Source: Pseudomonas sp. GR 6-02 (GTDB lineage Bacteria > Pseudomonadota > Gammaproteobacteria > Pseudomonadales > Pseudomonadaceae). From it: a stretch of 64,000 nt of DNA. The stretch is taken from the NCBI RefSeq assembly GCF_001655615.1, contig NZ_CP011567.1, positions 4,039,001 through 4,103,000 of the forward strand, given 5' to 3'. Shown here in pieces: positions 26,220 through 34,213 of the stretch; within the stretch, counting starts at the first letter, position 1, and each line of letters opens with the position of its first letter. The translations under genes were made by a program, and so were the position numbers. The notes beneath the pieces were generated by a model that saw nothing but the letters and a program-made list of their open reading frames with translations, made no database searches and was not told the DNA's origin.

Positions 26220-27647
26220 ATGAGCCTTTTCTCTGCCCACCTGTTGCCTTGGAGCGCCCTGCTGCTGGTGCTCGACGCCCTGCTCTGGCACCTCGTCCCG
26301 TTCAAGCATCGCGCGCCAAAGGTCGGTGTGCGGCTGGTGCTGTTTCTGGCGTTCAGCGCGCTGATTATCAACGCTGGCGTCAGCCCGTTGCAGACACCGT
26401 TGGTTGCCGATGACCCGGTGGCGCAACTCGGTGCAACGGCGCTGGGGATTATCTGGTGGTTGTACGCCGCACGAGTGCTCACCGAGGTGTTCGGTCTGGT
26501 GCTGATGCGTCGCATAGGTCACAGCGGCCGTTTGCTGCAGGACGTGATCGGTGCGCTGGTGTTTCTGGCCTCTATCGTCGCGGCCGCCGGTTATGTGCTG
26601 GATCTGCCGGTCAAGGGTCTGCTGGCGACTTCCGGCGTGTTCGCCATCGTGGTCGGTCTGGCGCTGCAAAGTACGTTGGCCGACGTGTTCTCCGGCATTG
26701 TGCTCAACACCACCAAACCCTATCAGGTGGACGACTTTGTGGTGATCGATGGCGTCGAAGGCAAAGTGCTGGACATTAACTGGCGCGCCACGCACCTGTT
26801 GAGCAGCGCCGGCACGATGGCCGTGGTGCCGAACTCGGTGGCGGCCAAGGCCAAGATCGTCAACCTCAGCCGCCCGAACAACCTGCACGGGGTGTCGATC
26901 AGCATCAAGGTGGCGAACCACATCCGCCCACGCCGGGTGCTCGACGCCCTCGACCGCACGCTGCAAGGCAGCAGCAGTCTGTTGCTCTCGCCCGCGCCAA
27001 AAGCGGTGCTCAAAGAGGCTGGCGAAGAGATGTCCGAATACGTGGCCAGCGGGTTCATCGCCGAGCTGGGCAAAAAGAGCGACGTGCGCAATCAATTGTT
27101 CGACCTCGCCCATCGCCATCTGGAAGCGGCCGGCATCTCGCGACACCCCGACGGCGTGATCGAGCCCTCGACCCGCGCCCGCGCACTGCTCGATGAAGTG
27201 AAGATTTTCCGCTCGCTGAGCCATGAGGAACGCGACCGCCTCGCCGAATCGATGGTCGCGCAACAATACGCCGCTGGCGAGGTGGTGCTGGATCTGGCTG
27301 AAGTGCCGGACAGCCTGTTCGTGATCGCCACTGGCGTCGTCAGCGCCAGCGTGCCGGACGGCAATGGTTTCACCGAGGCCGGTCGCATGGGGCCAAGCGA
27401 AGTCATGGGCGAACAGAGCATCCTGGCCGATACGCCGTCACAGGCGACGTTCACCGCACTGACATCTTCGATCATCTACCGTCTCGACAAGAACCTGACC
27501 CGACAGTGCATGGAACAGCGCAGCGAAGTGGGCCGGGCATTGAACAAGTTGCAGGCGGTGCGCCAGCAGAACAGTCGGCAGGCGTTGATGGCCAAACCGG
27601 TGCCGATCAGGAAAGGTGGGTTTCTGGGATGGTTGCAGAAGCGCTGA
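26220..27647 (+). CDS. MscS-type mechanosensitive channel with C-terminal cyclic-nucleotide-binding domain
   Basis: 475 residues. Four or five membrane segments occupy the first ~165 residues; the pore helix and beta domain follow (LATSGVFAIVVGLALQST, DVFSGIVLNTTKPYQVDDFVVID, WRATHLLSSAGTMAVVPNS). Residues ~325-450 form a cNMP/Crp-like sensor (LSHEERDRLAE, DSLFVIATGVVSAS, GEQSILADTPSQATFTALT). Such bCNG channels gate or are modulated by cyclic nucleotides and release solutes at the inner membrane. The ATG at 26220 has GGAG upstream; an earlier start would lie in the terminator. Confidence 0.92.
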   Translation: MSLFSAHLLPWSALLLVLDALLWHLVPFKHRAPKVGVRLVLFLAFSALIINAGVSPLQTPLVADDPVAQLGATALGIIWWLYAARVLTEVFGLVLMRRIGHSGRLLQDVIGALVFLASIVAAAGYVLDLPVKGLLATSGVFAIVVGLALQSTLADVFSGIVLNTTKPYQVDDFVVIDGVEGKVLDINWRATHLLSSAGTMAVVPNSVAAKAKIVNLSRPNNLHGVSISIKVANHIRPRRVLDALDRTLQGSSSLLLSPAPKAVLKEAGEEMSEYVASGFIAELGKKSDVRNQLFDLAHRHLEAAGISRHPDGVIEPSTRARALLDEVKIFRSLSHEERDRLAESMVAQQYAAGEVVLDLAEVPDSLFVIATGVVSASVPDGNGFTEAGRMGPSEVMGEQSILADTPSQATFTALTSSIIYRLDKNLTRQCMEQRSEVGRALNKLQAVRQQNSRQALMAKPVPIRKGGFLGWLQKR

Positions 27648-27670
27648 TGCAGAGGACATTCGAGCAGCAC

Positions 27671-27704
27671 AAAAAAAATGCCCGCACATCGCGGGCATTT
27701 TTCT
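27671..27704. terminator. Bidirectional terminator between convergent genes
   Basis: AAATGCCCGC and GCGGGCATTT pair around an ACATC loop, flanked by an A-tract on the left and TTTTTCTT on the right, so it can serve both the channel gene (+) and the hydrolase operon (-). Confidence 0.92.
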
Positions 27705-27712
27705 TCAACGCC

Positions 27713-28339
27713 TTACTTGGCGGTGAACTTGGTGTAGCTGTTGATCAGGTTGCGGTAGTTCGGCAGACGCTGGGACAACAGGTTGGCCAGGCCTTCCATG
27801 TCGTTGCGCCAGTCGCCTTGCAGCTCGCAGGCCACTGCGAACCAGTTCAGCAGGTGTGCACCCGCCGCCGACATGCGTGCCCACGCCGCTTGTTGCACGG
27901 TGGTGTTGAAGGTACCGGAAGAGTCGGTAACCACGAATACTTCAAAGCCTTCGGCAATGGCCGACAGGGTCGGGAACGCCACGCAGACGTCAGTCACCAC
28001 GCCGGCGATGATCAGTTGCTTGCGACCGGTGGCCTTGATGGCTTTGACGAAGTCTTCGTTGTCCCAGGCGTTGATCTGGCCTGGACGCTGAATGAACGGC
28101 GCGTCCGGGAATTGCTCGCGCAGTTCAGGCACGATCGGGCCGTTCGGGCCTGCGTCGAAACTGGTGGTGAGGATGGTCGGCAGGTTGAAGAATTTGGCGA
28201 TGTCGCCCAGGGCCAGCACGTTGTTCTTGAATTCGTTGGGCGAGAAATCCTGCACCAGAGAGATCAGGCCGGTCTGGTGATCGACCAGCAGCACAACGGC
28301 GTCATCTTTGTTCAGACGTTTGTAAGGAACGTTGCTCAT
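27713..28339 (-). CDS. Isochorismatase-family cysteine hydrolase (YcaC-type)
   Basis: 208 residues with the catalytic Asp in LLVDHQTGLI (about 19), the cis-peptide/active Cys in IIAGVVTDVCVAFPTL (about 118), and a lysine positioned between in the usual D-K-C triad. Sequence and length match E. coli YcaC-like proteins, whose substrate is unknown; isochorismate itself is unlikely. GAGGAG lies upstream of the ATG. It is the last gene of a minus-strand group with an amidohydrolase, a monooxygenase-like protein and DoxX, 67 nt after the amidohydrolase. Confidence 0.9.
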   Translation of the reverse strand: MSNVPYKRLNKDDAVVLLVDHQTGLISLVQDFSPNEFKNNVLALGDIAKFFNLPTILTTSFDAGPNGPIVPELREQFPDAPFIQRPGQINAWDNEDFVKAIKATGRKQLIIAGVVTDVCVAFPTLSAIAEGFEVFVVTDSSGTFNTTVQQAAWARMSAAGAHLLNWFAVACELQGDWRNDMEGLANLLSQRLPNYRNLINSYTKFTAK

Positions 28340-28406
28340 GTGAAACTCCTCGGAGGGTGGTGAGTGAAGCGTCGACCACACATGGCCGACGCTTTTGTTG
28401 CAAGAC

Positions 28407-30245
28407 TCAGAACGCGAAGCAGGAACAGCCGAAGGCGCCCCAGAAGCCGGCGAAGTCACTCACCGGCACGTTCGACATACGGGCCTTCTCATGGCTGTGG
28501 GTATGCACGGCGCACGGGCCGCTGCACTGGTGCACCTGCGCCTGCATCGGCGCGTTCGGCCGCCAGTGTCCCGGAACCTTCGCCACCGGCGACCAGTCCG
28601 GCAGCACCGGCAGGCTGACAGGCCCGAGTTTTTCGAAGTCGCCGGCGGCGTACACCACCTTGCCGCCGACCACGGTCAATACCGACTCGATCCACTTGAT
28701 CGCTTCTTCCTCGACGCTGAAGAAGTCCGCGCTCAGTGCTACCAGGTCCGCCAGTTGCCCGACCTTGATCTGGCCTTTCTTGCCTTGTTCCGACGAGAAC
28801 CAGGCGCTGCCGTGGGTGAACAGTTCCAGTGCAGTGGTGCGCGGCAAACCTTCCTCATACAGCGCCAGACCACCGACGGTACGGCCGCTGACCATCCAGT
28901 ACAGCGAGGTCCACGGATTGTAGCTGGACACTCGCGTGGCATCGGTGCCGGCGCCGACCGGTACACCCTCGGCCAGCATGCGCTTGATCGGTGGCGTAGA
29001 TTCGGCGGCCTGCTTGCCGTAGCGGTCGACAAAATATTCACCCTGGAACGCCATGCGGTCCTGGATCGCAATGCCACCGCCCAGCGCCCTTACCCGCTCG
29101 ATGTTCTGTGGGGTGATGGTTTCAGCGTGGTCGAAGAACCATGGCAGGCCGTTGAACGGAATGTCGCGGTTGACCTTCTCGAACACGTCGAGCATGCGGC
29201 TGATCGATTCGTTGTAAGTGGCGTGCAAACGGAACGGCCAGCGCTGTTCCACCAGGTGGCGAACCACCGGCTCCAGCTCCTGCTCCATGGTCTGCGGCAG
29301 GTCCGGACGCGGTTCGAGGAAGTCCTCGAAGTCCGCCGCCGAGAACACCAGCATCTCGCCGGCGCCGTTGTGCCGCAGGTAGTCGTCGCCCTGGTGCAAC
29401 TTGACGCTGCCAGTCCAGTTCTGGAAATCGGTCAGCTCTTCTTTCGGCTTCTGGGTAAACAGGTTGTAGGCGATACGCACGGTCAGTTGGTCATCTTTCG
29501 CCAACTGCTCGATCACCTGGTAATCGTCCGGGTAATTCTGGAAACCACCGCCGGCATCGATCGCGCTGGTCAGACCGAGGCGGTTGAGCTCACGCATGAA
29601 CTGGCGGGTCGAGTTGACCTGATATTCCAGCGGCAGCTTCGGCCCCTTGGCCAGGGTCGAGTACAGGATCATCGCGTTCGGCCTTGCGACCAACATGCCG
29701 GTCGGATTGCCGTTGGCATCACGCACGATTTCGCCACCCGGCGGGTTCGGCGTGTCGCGGGTGTAACCGGCAACCCGCAATGCAGCGCGGTTGAGCAAGG
29801 CGCGGTCGTACAAATGCAGCACGAACACCGGGGTGTCCGGCGCCGCCTGGTTGAGCTCTTCCAGGGTCGGCATGCGCTTCTCGGCAAACTGGAATTCGTT
29901 CCAGCCACCGACTACCCGTACCCATTGCGGCGTTGGTGTGCGGTCGGCTTGCTCCTTGAGCATGCGCAACGCATCAGCCAGGGACGGCACGCCTTCCCAG
30001 CGCAGTTCGAGGTTGTAGTTCAAACCGCCACGGATCAGGTGCAGGTGCGAGTCGTTGAGGCCAGGGATGACACAGCGACCCTTGAGGTCGATCACCTGGG
30101 TGCCCGAGCCGCGCAGGGCCATGGCTTCGGCGTCGGTGCCGACCGCGACGAAGCGGCCGCCCTTGATCGCCACGGCGCTGGCGAGGGGCTTTTCGCGGTC
30201 TACGGTATGAAATTGACCATTGAACAGAATCAGATCGGCGTTCAT
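28407..30245 (-). CDS. YtcJ-type metal-dependent amidohydrolase
   Basis: 612 residues. The N-terminal beta domain (LILFNGQFHTVDREKP) and IDLKGRCVIPGLNDSHLHLIRGG carry the HxH metal ligands of the amidohydrolase_3 family; further His are in HATYNESISRM, WFFDHAETIT and GAGTDATR. The family hydrolyses amide or imine bonds in exocyclic compounds; the substrate is not known. AAGGAA precedes the ATG at 30245. The C-terminal tail ends in FAGFWGAFGCSCFAF, a hydrophobic Cys-containing end not needed for the barrel. It is cotranscribed with the YcaC-type hydrolase and likely with the two membrane genes upstream. Confidence 0.9.
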   Translation of the reverse strand: MNADLILFNGQFHTVDREKPLASAVAIKGGRFVAVGTDAEAMALRGSGTQVIDLKGRCVIPGLNDSHLHLIRGGLNYNLELRWEGVPSLADALRMLKEQADRTPTPQWVRVVGGWNEFQFAEKRMPTLEELNQAAPDTPVFVLHLYDRALLNRAALRVAGYTRDTPNPPGGEIVRDANGNPTGMLVARPNAMILYSTLAKGPKLPLEYQVNSTRQFMRELNRLGLTSAIDAGGGFQNYPDDYQVIEQLAKDDQLTVRIAYNLFTQKPKEELTDFQNWTGSVKLHQGDDYLRHNGAGEMLVFSAADFEDFLEPRPDLPQTMEQELEPVVRHLVEQRWPFRLHATYNESISRMLDVFEKVNRDIPFNGLPWFFDHAETITPQNIERVRALGGGIAIQDRMAFQGEYFVDRYGKQAAESTPPIKRMLAEGVPVGAGTDATRVSSYNPWTSLYWMVSGRTVGGLALYEEGLPRTTALELFTHGSAWFSSEQGKKGQIKVGQLADLVALSADFFSVEEEAIKWIESVLTVVGGKVVYAAGDFEKLGPVSLPVLPDWSPVAKVPGHWRPNAPMQAQVHQCSGPCAVHTHSHEKARMSNVPVSDFAGFWGAFGCSCFAF

Positions 30246-30290
30246 CGCAGTTCCTTCGTCATCAGTGAAATGAAGCAAAAAAGCGCCGGC

Positions 30291-30917
30291 TCAGCGCGGC
30301 GAATTTGCGTTGGATTCGAGGTGCTCCCGTGGCTGACTGGCCGTCAGCCACGGCGCAAACAAGCGAGTCGCGGCCGGCATGCACACGTACACCACCGACA
30401 CCACGATGGTCAGGGTGATCAGGAACGTGGCGACCAGGTAGTTGGAGAGAAAAGCGTTGAGTTTGAGCAGCGGCCCCCAGAGCAACGGCACCAGCAAGGT
30501 GTGCGGCAGAATCACCAGCAACGACACCACGGCCTGCTTCCAGCGCGGTGGCGGCGAAGCAGCATCGGCCAGCGGCGCGAACCAGAATTCGTTGACCGGG
30601 TTGACCTCGGTCTGGTCGCCGTCGGCCAGCATCGGCGCGGCTTCATCGATCAACGACTGACGTTGCGGCGAATCGAGCCAGTGCTGCATGGCCTCGGTGG
30701 AGCAAAAGCGCAGCACGCAGGTGAACATGTCCAGGCCAGCGTTCTTGCCGCGGATCACGTCCACGCCCAGATGCCCTTCCGTGCGCCCCGCTACGCTGAC
30801 GATGTTGCGCAGCCAGGCTTCATAGGCTGCTTCGAAACCGGCCTTGACCCGGTGCTTGACGATCAGCGTCACGATCTCATCGGACCCCGGCGCTTTTTGA
30901 GTTTGGGCTTCAGACAT
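30291..30917 (-). CDS. Antibiotic-biosynthesis-monooxygenase-domain protein with membrane anchor
   Basis: 208 residues. Residues ~15-110 form an ABM-type ferredoxin-like domain (VTLIVKHRVKAGFEAAYEAWLRNI, GVDVIRG, RFCSTEAMQHWLDSPQR); the C-terminal third has two membrane segments (VVSLLVILPHTLLVPLLWGP, LITLTIVVSVVYVCMPAA). This two-part form is common in proteobacteria and of unknown function. The ATG at 30917 overlaps the DoxX gene by 8 nt, so the two are coupled, and the amidohydrolase follows after 45 nt. Confidence 0.85.
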   Translation of the reverse strand: MSEAQTQKAPGSDEIVTLIVKHRVKAGFEAAYEAWLRNIVSVAGRTEGHLGVDVIRGKNAGLDMFTCVLRFCSTEAMQHWLDSPQRQSLIDEAAPMLADGDQTEVNPVNEFWFAPLADAASPPPRWKQAVVSLLVILPHTLLVPLLWGPLLKLNAFLSNYLVATFLITLTIVVSVVYVCMPAATRLFAPWLTASQPREHLESNANSPR

Positions 30918-31326
30918 AACGGAGCACTCCGGGCAAACGAACATTGAGCGCCAGCCGTCCAGGCCCGGCGATAAACACAGAGGTGAAGATGATCAACAAC
31001 AGCCAGCCGAACTGCCCTTCGGCCACACTCCATTGCGGGTGCACGACCAGCAGCGCCACCAGCAGCACAAACAGAATAGGCAAGCACGCCAGACGCGCCA
31101 GAACACCAGCGACAATCAGCAGCGGGCACAGCACTTCGGCGAAAATCGCCAGGCTGAGGGTGAGGTGGGCACCGAGGTGGAACGGGTCTTCGATCAGTTG
31201 CAGTTGCGCACTGAAGTCCAGCAGCTTGGGCAAGCCGTGAACCCACAGCAGAAACAGACCACCGCTGACCCGCAGAAACAGCAGCCCGACATCCCGCGCC
31301 TGTTCATCCCTTTGCGAAGCGTTCAT
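30910..31326 (-). CDS. DoxX-family membrane protein
   Basis: 138 residues with four membrane segments and the DoxX pattern (LLFLRVSGGLFLLWVHGLPKLL, EVLCPLLIVAGVLARLACLPILFV). DoxX-like proteins are small quinone- or redox-associated inner-membrane proteins of mostly unknown role. It is the first gene of the four-gene minus-strand operon ending at 27713. Start ATG at 31326 with GGGGTGAG upstream. The REPIN at 31417-31550 lies just upstream of the likely promoter. Confidence 0.9.
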   Translation of the reverse strand: MNASQRDEQARDVGLLFLRVSGGLFLLWVHGLPKLLDFSAQLQLIEDPFHLGAHLTLSLAIFAEVLCPLLIVAGVLARLACLPILFVLLVALLVVHPQWSVAEGQFGWLLLIIFTSVFIAGPGRLALNVRLPGVLRYV

Positions 31327-31416
31327 GACTCACCCCTGTTCAATCATTGGATTGAATAGTGCCGCCAAGGGGTAGGGAAAAATTGAATGTACGTGCTCTC
31401 TTTGTACCGCGGGAAT

Positions 31417-31550
31417 TGTGGCGAGGGAGCTTGCTCCCGCTGGGCTGCGAAGCAGCCCCAAAACCATTCGACCCAATTGCATCAGGTAGACCGCATGTAC
31501 AGGGTTTACGACTGCTGCGCAGCCGAGCGGGAGCAAGCACCCTCGCCACA
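31417..31550. repeat. REPIN: two inverted REP sequences
   Basis: Two 39-nt imperfect REP copies in inverted orientation (31417-31455 and 31512-31550) separated by 56 nt. Each holds TGTGGCGAGGG and GCTTGCTCCCGC (or the complement), a very common P. fluorescens REP core. It sits between the DUF6124 gene and the DoxX operon. Confidence 0.85.
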
Positions 31551-31572
31551 GGGGTCAGCGTTTGACCTCAGG

Positions 31573-31941
31573 TCATAGGACCGGGTTGGCCTTCAGCTCC
31601 AGACTGTCCAGCGCCCGACTCACCGCCAACTCGCCGAACATGATGAGCTGCGCGACGCCCAGTATCGTATTGCGCTGCGGCCCCTCCAGAAATCCGGCGC
31701 AGTCACTGGCGATCACCTTGGCCGAGGCAAAGGACTCGCAGGCATTGGTCAGCAGCTCTTCGATGTTGATGTCCGGGGCGACGGTGTAAATCGTGCTCGG
31801 TTTGCGTGGGGACTTGGTGTCAGACGGTTTGAGGTAGTGATCGAGGGCGCGTTCGGCGGCTTCGTTGAGTTTTTTGGGATCGAGGGGATCGTAGGGGGAA
31901 ACGTCATCGGTTGCTGGCGGATTAGGTGTGGCTTTGAACAT
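31573..31941 (-). CDS. DUF6124-family (DUF3077-like) small protein
   Basis: 122 residues starting MFKATPNPPATDDVSPYDPLD, the typical beginning of a Pseudomonas-restricted family often annotated DUF6124 or DUF3077. The middle (NIEELLTNACESFASAKVIASDCAGFLEGPQRNTILGVAQLIMFGELAVSRALD, in parts) is predicted helical; no membrane segment or signal. Function unknown. AAAGGAGA precedes the ATG at 31941. Its 5' leader holds a conserved-looking structured element (31996-32069), and the 3' side a REPIN. Confidence 0.85.
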   Translation of the reverse strand: MFKATPNPPATDDVSPYDPLDPKKLNEAAERALDHYLKPSDTKSPRKPSTIYTVAPDINIEELLTNACESFASAKVIASDCAGFLEGPQRNTILGVAQLIMFGELAVSRALDSLELKANPVL

Positions 31942-31995
31942 GGTGAATCTCCTTTGGAAATAGCACCACCAGAACCTGTCGCTAAACAAGTAAGA

Positions 31996-32069
31996 GTGGC
32001 GACTGTATGCAGGTTAGCGAACCGGTCAAAGGCACCCGGTAGACCCGAGAGTCTCCCGCATACAGCCAC
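31996..32069 (-). ncRNA. Putative structured RNA element in DUF6124 leader
   Basis: Read on the minus strand, GTGGCTGTATGC pairs with GCATACAGTCGCCAC (two extra bases bulged), closing a 74-nt element. Inside are AGAC..GTCT (32041-32054), CCGG..CCGG with flanking A/T (32021-32040) and GGTT..AACC (32012-32023); the last two overlap and cannot both form, which suggests alternative folds. It ends 55 nt before the DUF6124 ATG, so it may be a cis-regulatory leader. From memory, similar sequences precede other family members in Pseudomonas; this is not verified here. Confidence 0.45.
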
Positions 32070-32305
32070 CATAACGTTATGCAGACGTCAAAAGTCGGCA
32101 ATAAAGTCTGGAGCACTGATGCACTTTGATAGTCCGAGTCGCTAAACCCGATCGCTGATTGGCAGCGATACGGAAACGATAAAGACCAGGCCCAAAGCGC
32201 ACAAGCCGGCGGATTCTGGCGCAGTCGTAGGCAACGGCGCAAGGATCTGTAGCTTTCATCAAGTAACGATAAACGCCGTTAAACACACCTCCCGCCAGCC
32301 CTTCT
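32070..32305. other. Non-coding stretch between repeat-protein gene and DUF6124 leader
   Basis: No plausible gene on either strand. A 10-bp palindrome ATAACGTTAT lies at 32071-32080, near the expected promoter of the DUF6124 leader. The rest shows no terminator-like hairpin with T-tract after the repeat-protein gene. Confidence 0.4.
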
Positions 32306-34075
32306 TCAAGGAATGGCCCGAATGGTGTACTGACGTGCGGCGAAGACCACCGCCGTCGCCGGATTCGGGACCTGATCCAAATTGACCCTGAAGTGAATGG
32401 ACAACAGGCTGCCTTCCGCCAGATCCTTCAAATAACTGTACAAAACGGTAACGCTGTAGCGGCCGTTCAACACCCAACTTCGATGGACTGCGAAGTTGGG
32501 GCCCGTCCACATGGTGAGATTGTGGCTGCCCCCACTGGCGTTCTGGCCCTCAAAATCCAGCCAGATCGGCTGACCGGAGGCAATAAGCGGCCAACCGCCA
32601 AACAGGAGCGTTGCCCCGGCTTGCACATTGGCCAGATTCAGCACCATCGTACCGTTCGCCTGGGTGATTACCGGAGGGACGAACCAGTTTGCCGGAATAG
32701 TCCCGATGTTCAGGACAAGCGGCCGTGAAACCACCGGGAGTGCTGTTCCGCGATCATATTCGAAGCTCACCGTCACCCGTTTGCCCAAGCTGAAAGCCAA
32801 CAGCGAAACGGGCAGCTGGATTATCCTGGGTCGGATGGTAGTGCCGGCCTGAACGGTATTGGTGGTGTGTGAGCCCGCAGCGGGTGTTCCTGGTGCAGCA
32901 GTCCAGATGACCCTGATCCTGTCATCGGCCTGCATGTTGTAATCCAGGACAGCCGTCAGCCTCGTCAATGCCGCAATAGGATCCAGATTGCCGTTATCAG
33001 GCGCCTCTGCAATCGTCAGCTCCAGGTTTTGCAGCACAACGTTGATAGTCCATGGGCTGGACGCCCCTCCACTGCCATCCGCCAGCTTAACCGTGAAAAC
33101 GTGCAAGCCGCCCGTCAATACAGCCACCTTATACGTCCAGGCGCTACCAACAGCTATGACCGTGCCTTGGGGGGTTGGCCCATCAAAAATTTCCACTTCA
33201 TCGCCAGCCCCGGCACTGCCGCTTAACGTAACGCTAGTGTGGGGGGTGTCTGCGCCATCGGCGATGTCCTGGCCGTCGGGACCGGTGACCGACAAGATCG
33301 CGGGCGGGGTCGCTGCGTTTGTCAGGACGATATAGTTTCGATGGGCAAACGGCTGGGCAAGGGACTCATCCGGGCTCCCTTGCAGCCCCACCATCAACTT
33401 CAGGGTCAGTACGCTGCGGTCCTTGAGCCCTTGCAAGGCATTGGCGGAGTGGCTTCGCTCGTAAAAACCGAAACGGATGAATTCGTCAGTGATGACATTG
33501 CTCGGCGCACTCCAGTACCTCATACGGAAATCGCTGCCGTCGGCGTTCTTGCCCTCAAGCCACAACCAAAGGAATTGACCCCGAGCGCTCAAGGGCCACG
33601 CGTTGATACGCAGGGTAATGTCGGTCAGGCCATTGATGTCCAGTATCGGACCTTCCCCGGACTGTTCTGCCTGAGTGATGAAGGGACGAGGCAAATCGCG
33701 TTGCGCCAGAGGCAGCACGTACACGACCTGTGGCTCTGAAGTCACGGGTGCAGCGGTGCCGCGAATGATGGTGTAAGTCACCGTCACCGTCTGGCTCAGA
33801 TTGAAGAGTACTAGCGAAACCGGGATTCGAATCACCAGCGGCCGAGTGTTACCGGCGTTGATGAAAGCCGTAGTGAGAGAGCCGTTTGCTCCGGAGCCCG
33901 GTGCACCTGTCCAGGCCACACTCACCTGGTCGGTGGGCTGCAACGTCGGATCGGTCACCTCGATCATGAGGGTATTCCTCACGTCCACCGGATTGAGGAG
34001 GGACTGATTGGCGCTTTCCTGGATGACAGGAGGCGGTGGGCTGCCGGCGTTCACTGTGGCGGTAGCGATGTTCAT
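32306..34075 (-). CDS. Large repeat protein of unknown function with Ig-like centre
   Basis: 589 residues, no signal peptide or membrane segment. Two ~210-residue copies of one module can be seen. Copy 1 has VAWTGAPGSGANGSLTT, RPLVIRIPVSLVLFNLSQTVTV and INAWPLSARGQFLWLWLEGKNADGS. Copy 2 has VIWTAAPGTPAAGSHTT, RPRIIQLPVSLLAFSLGKRVTV and FGGWPLIASGQPIWLDFEGQNASGG. Between them sits an Ig-like segment (TSVTLSGSAGAGDEVEIFDG..TYKVAVLTGGLHVFTVKLADGSGG). AGGGA lies 7 nt before the ATG at 34075. Base composition is a little lower in GC than the flanks, in line with acquired DNA. No partner gene. I recognise no function; a surface or secreted adhesin-like role is only a guess. Confidence 0.8.
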   Translation of the reverse strand: MNIATATVNAGSPPPPVIQESANQSLLNPVDVRNTLMIEVTDPTLQPTDQVSVAWTGAPGSGANGSLTTAFINAGNTRPLVIRIPVSLVLFNLSQTVTVTYTIIRGTAAPVTSEPQVVYVLPLAQRDLPRPFITQAEQSGEGPILDINGLTDITLRINAWPLSARGQFLWLWLEGKNADGSDFRMRYWSAPSNVITDEFIRFGFYERSHSANALQGLKDRSVLTLKLMVGLQGSPDESLAQPFAHRNYIVLTNAATPPAILSVTGPDGQDIADGADTPHTSVTLSGSAGAGDEVEIFDGPTPQGTVIAVGSAWTYKVAVLTGGLHVFTVKLADGSGGASSPWTINVVLQNLELTIAEAPDNGNLDPIAALTRLTAVLDYNMQADDRIRVIWTAAPGTPAAGSHTTNTVQAGTTIRPRIIQLPVSLLAFSLGKRVTVSFEYDRGTALPVVSRPLVLNIGTIPANWFVPPVITQANGTMVLNLANVQAGATLLFGGWPLIASGQPIWLDFEGQNASGGSHNLTMWTGPNFAVHRSWVLNGRYSVTVLYSYLKDLAEGSLLSIHFRVNLDQVPNPATAVVFAARQYTIRAIP

Positions 34076-34213
34076 TGTTCTGTCCCTGTGCATGATCGAT
34101 CCGGCCCCCGAAAGAGCATTGAATGAATCACACACCGACGCGCGGGCACGCGCTACTGTCAGAACTTATAGGTGTGCGGCTGTTTCGGACGAACGGCGCG
34201 GCGCGGTTTCGCC

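Noticed and set aside
25041..27266. A 741-codon open frame on the minus strand
   Set aside because: Antisense to the esterase and MscS genes; crosses a strong terminator and has no recognisable motif.
28395..30947. An 850-codon open frame on the plus strand
   Set aside because: It is antisense to the amidohydrolase and monooxygenase-like genes, which have clear motifs, ribosome sites and operon structure; it is a by-product of high GC.
31996..32069. Reading the 74-nt cloverleaf-like element as a tRNA
   Set aside because: The closing stem is 12 pairs rather than 7, there is no anticodon-loop pattern, T-loop or CCA context.
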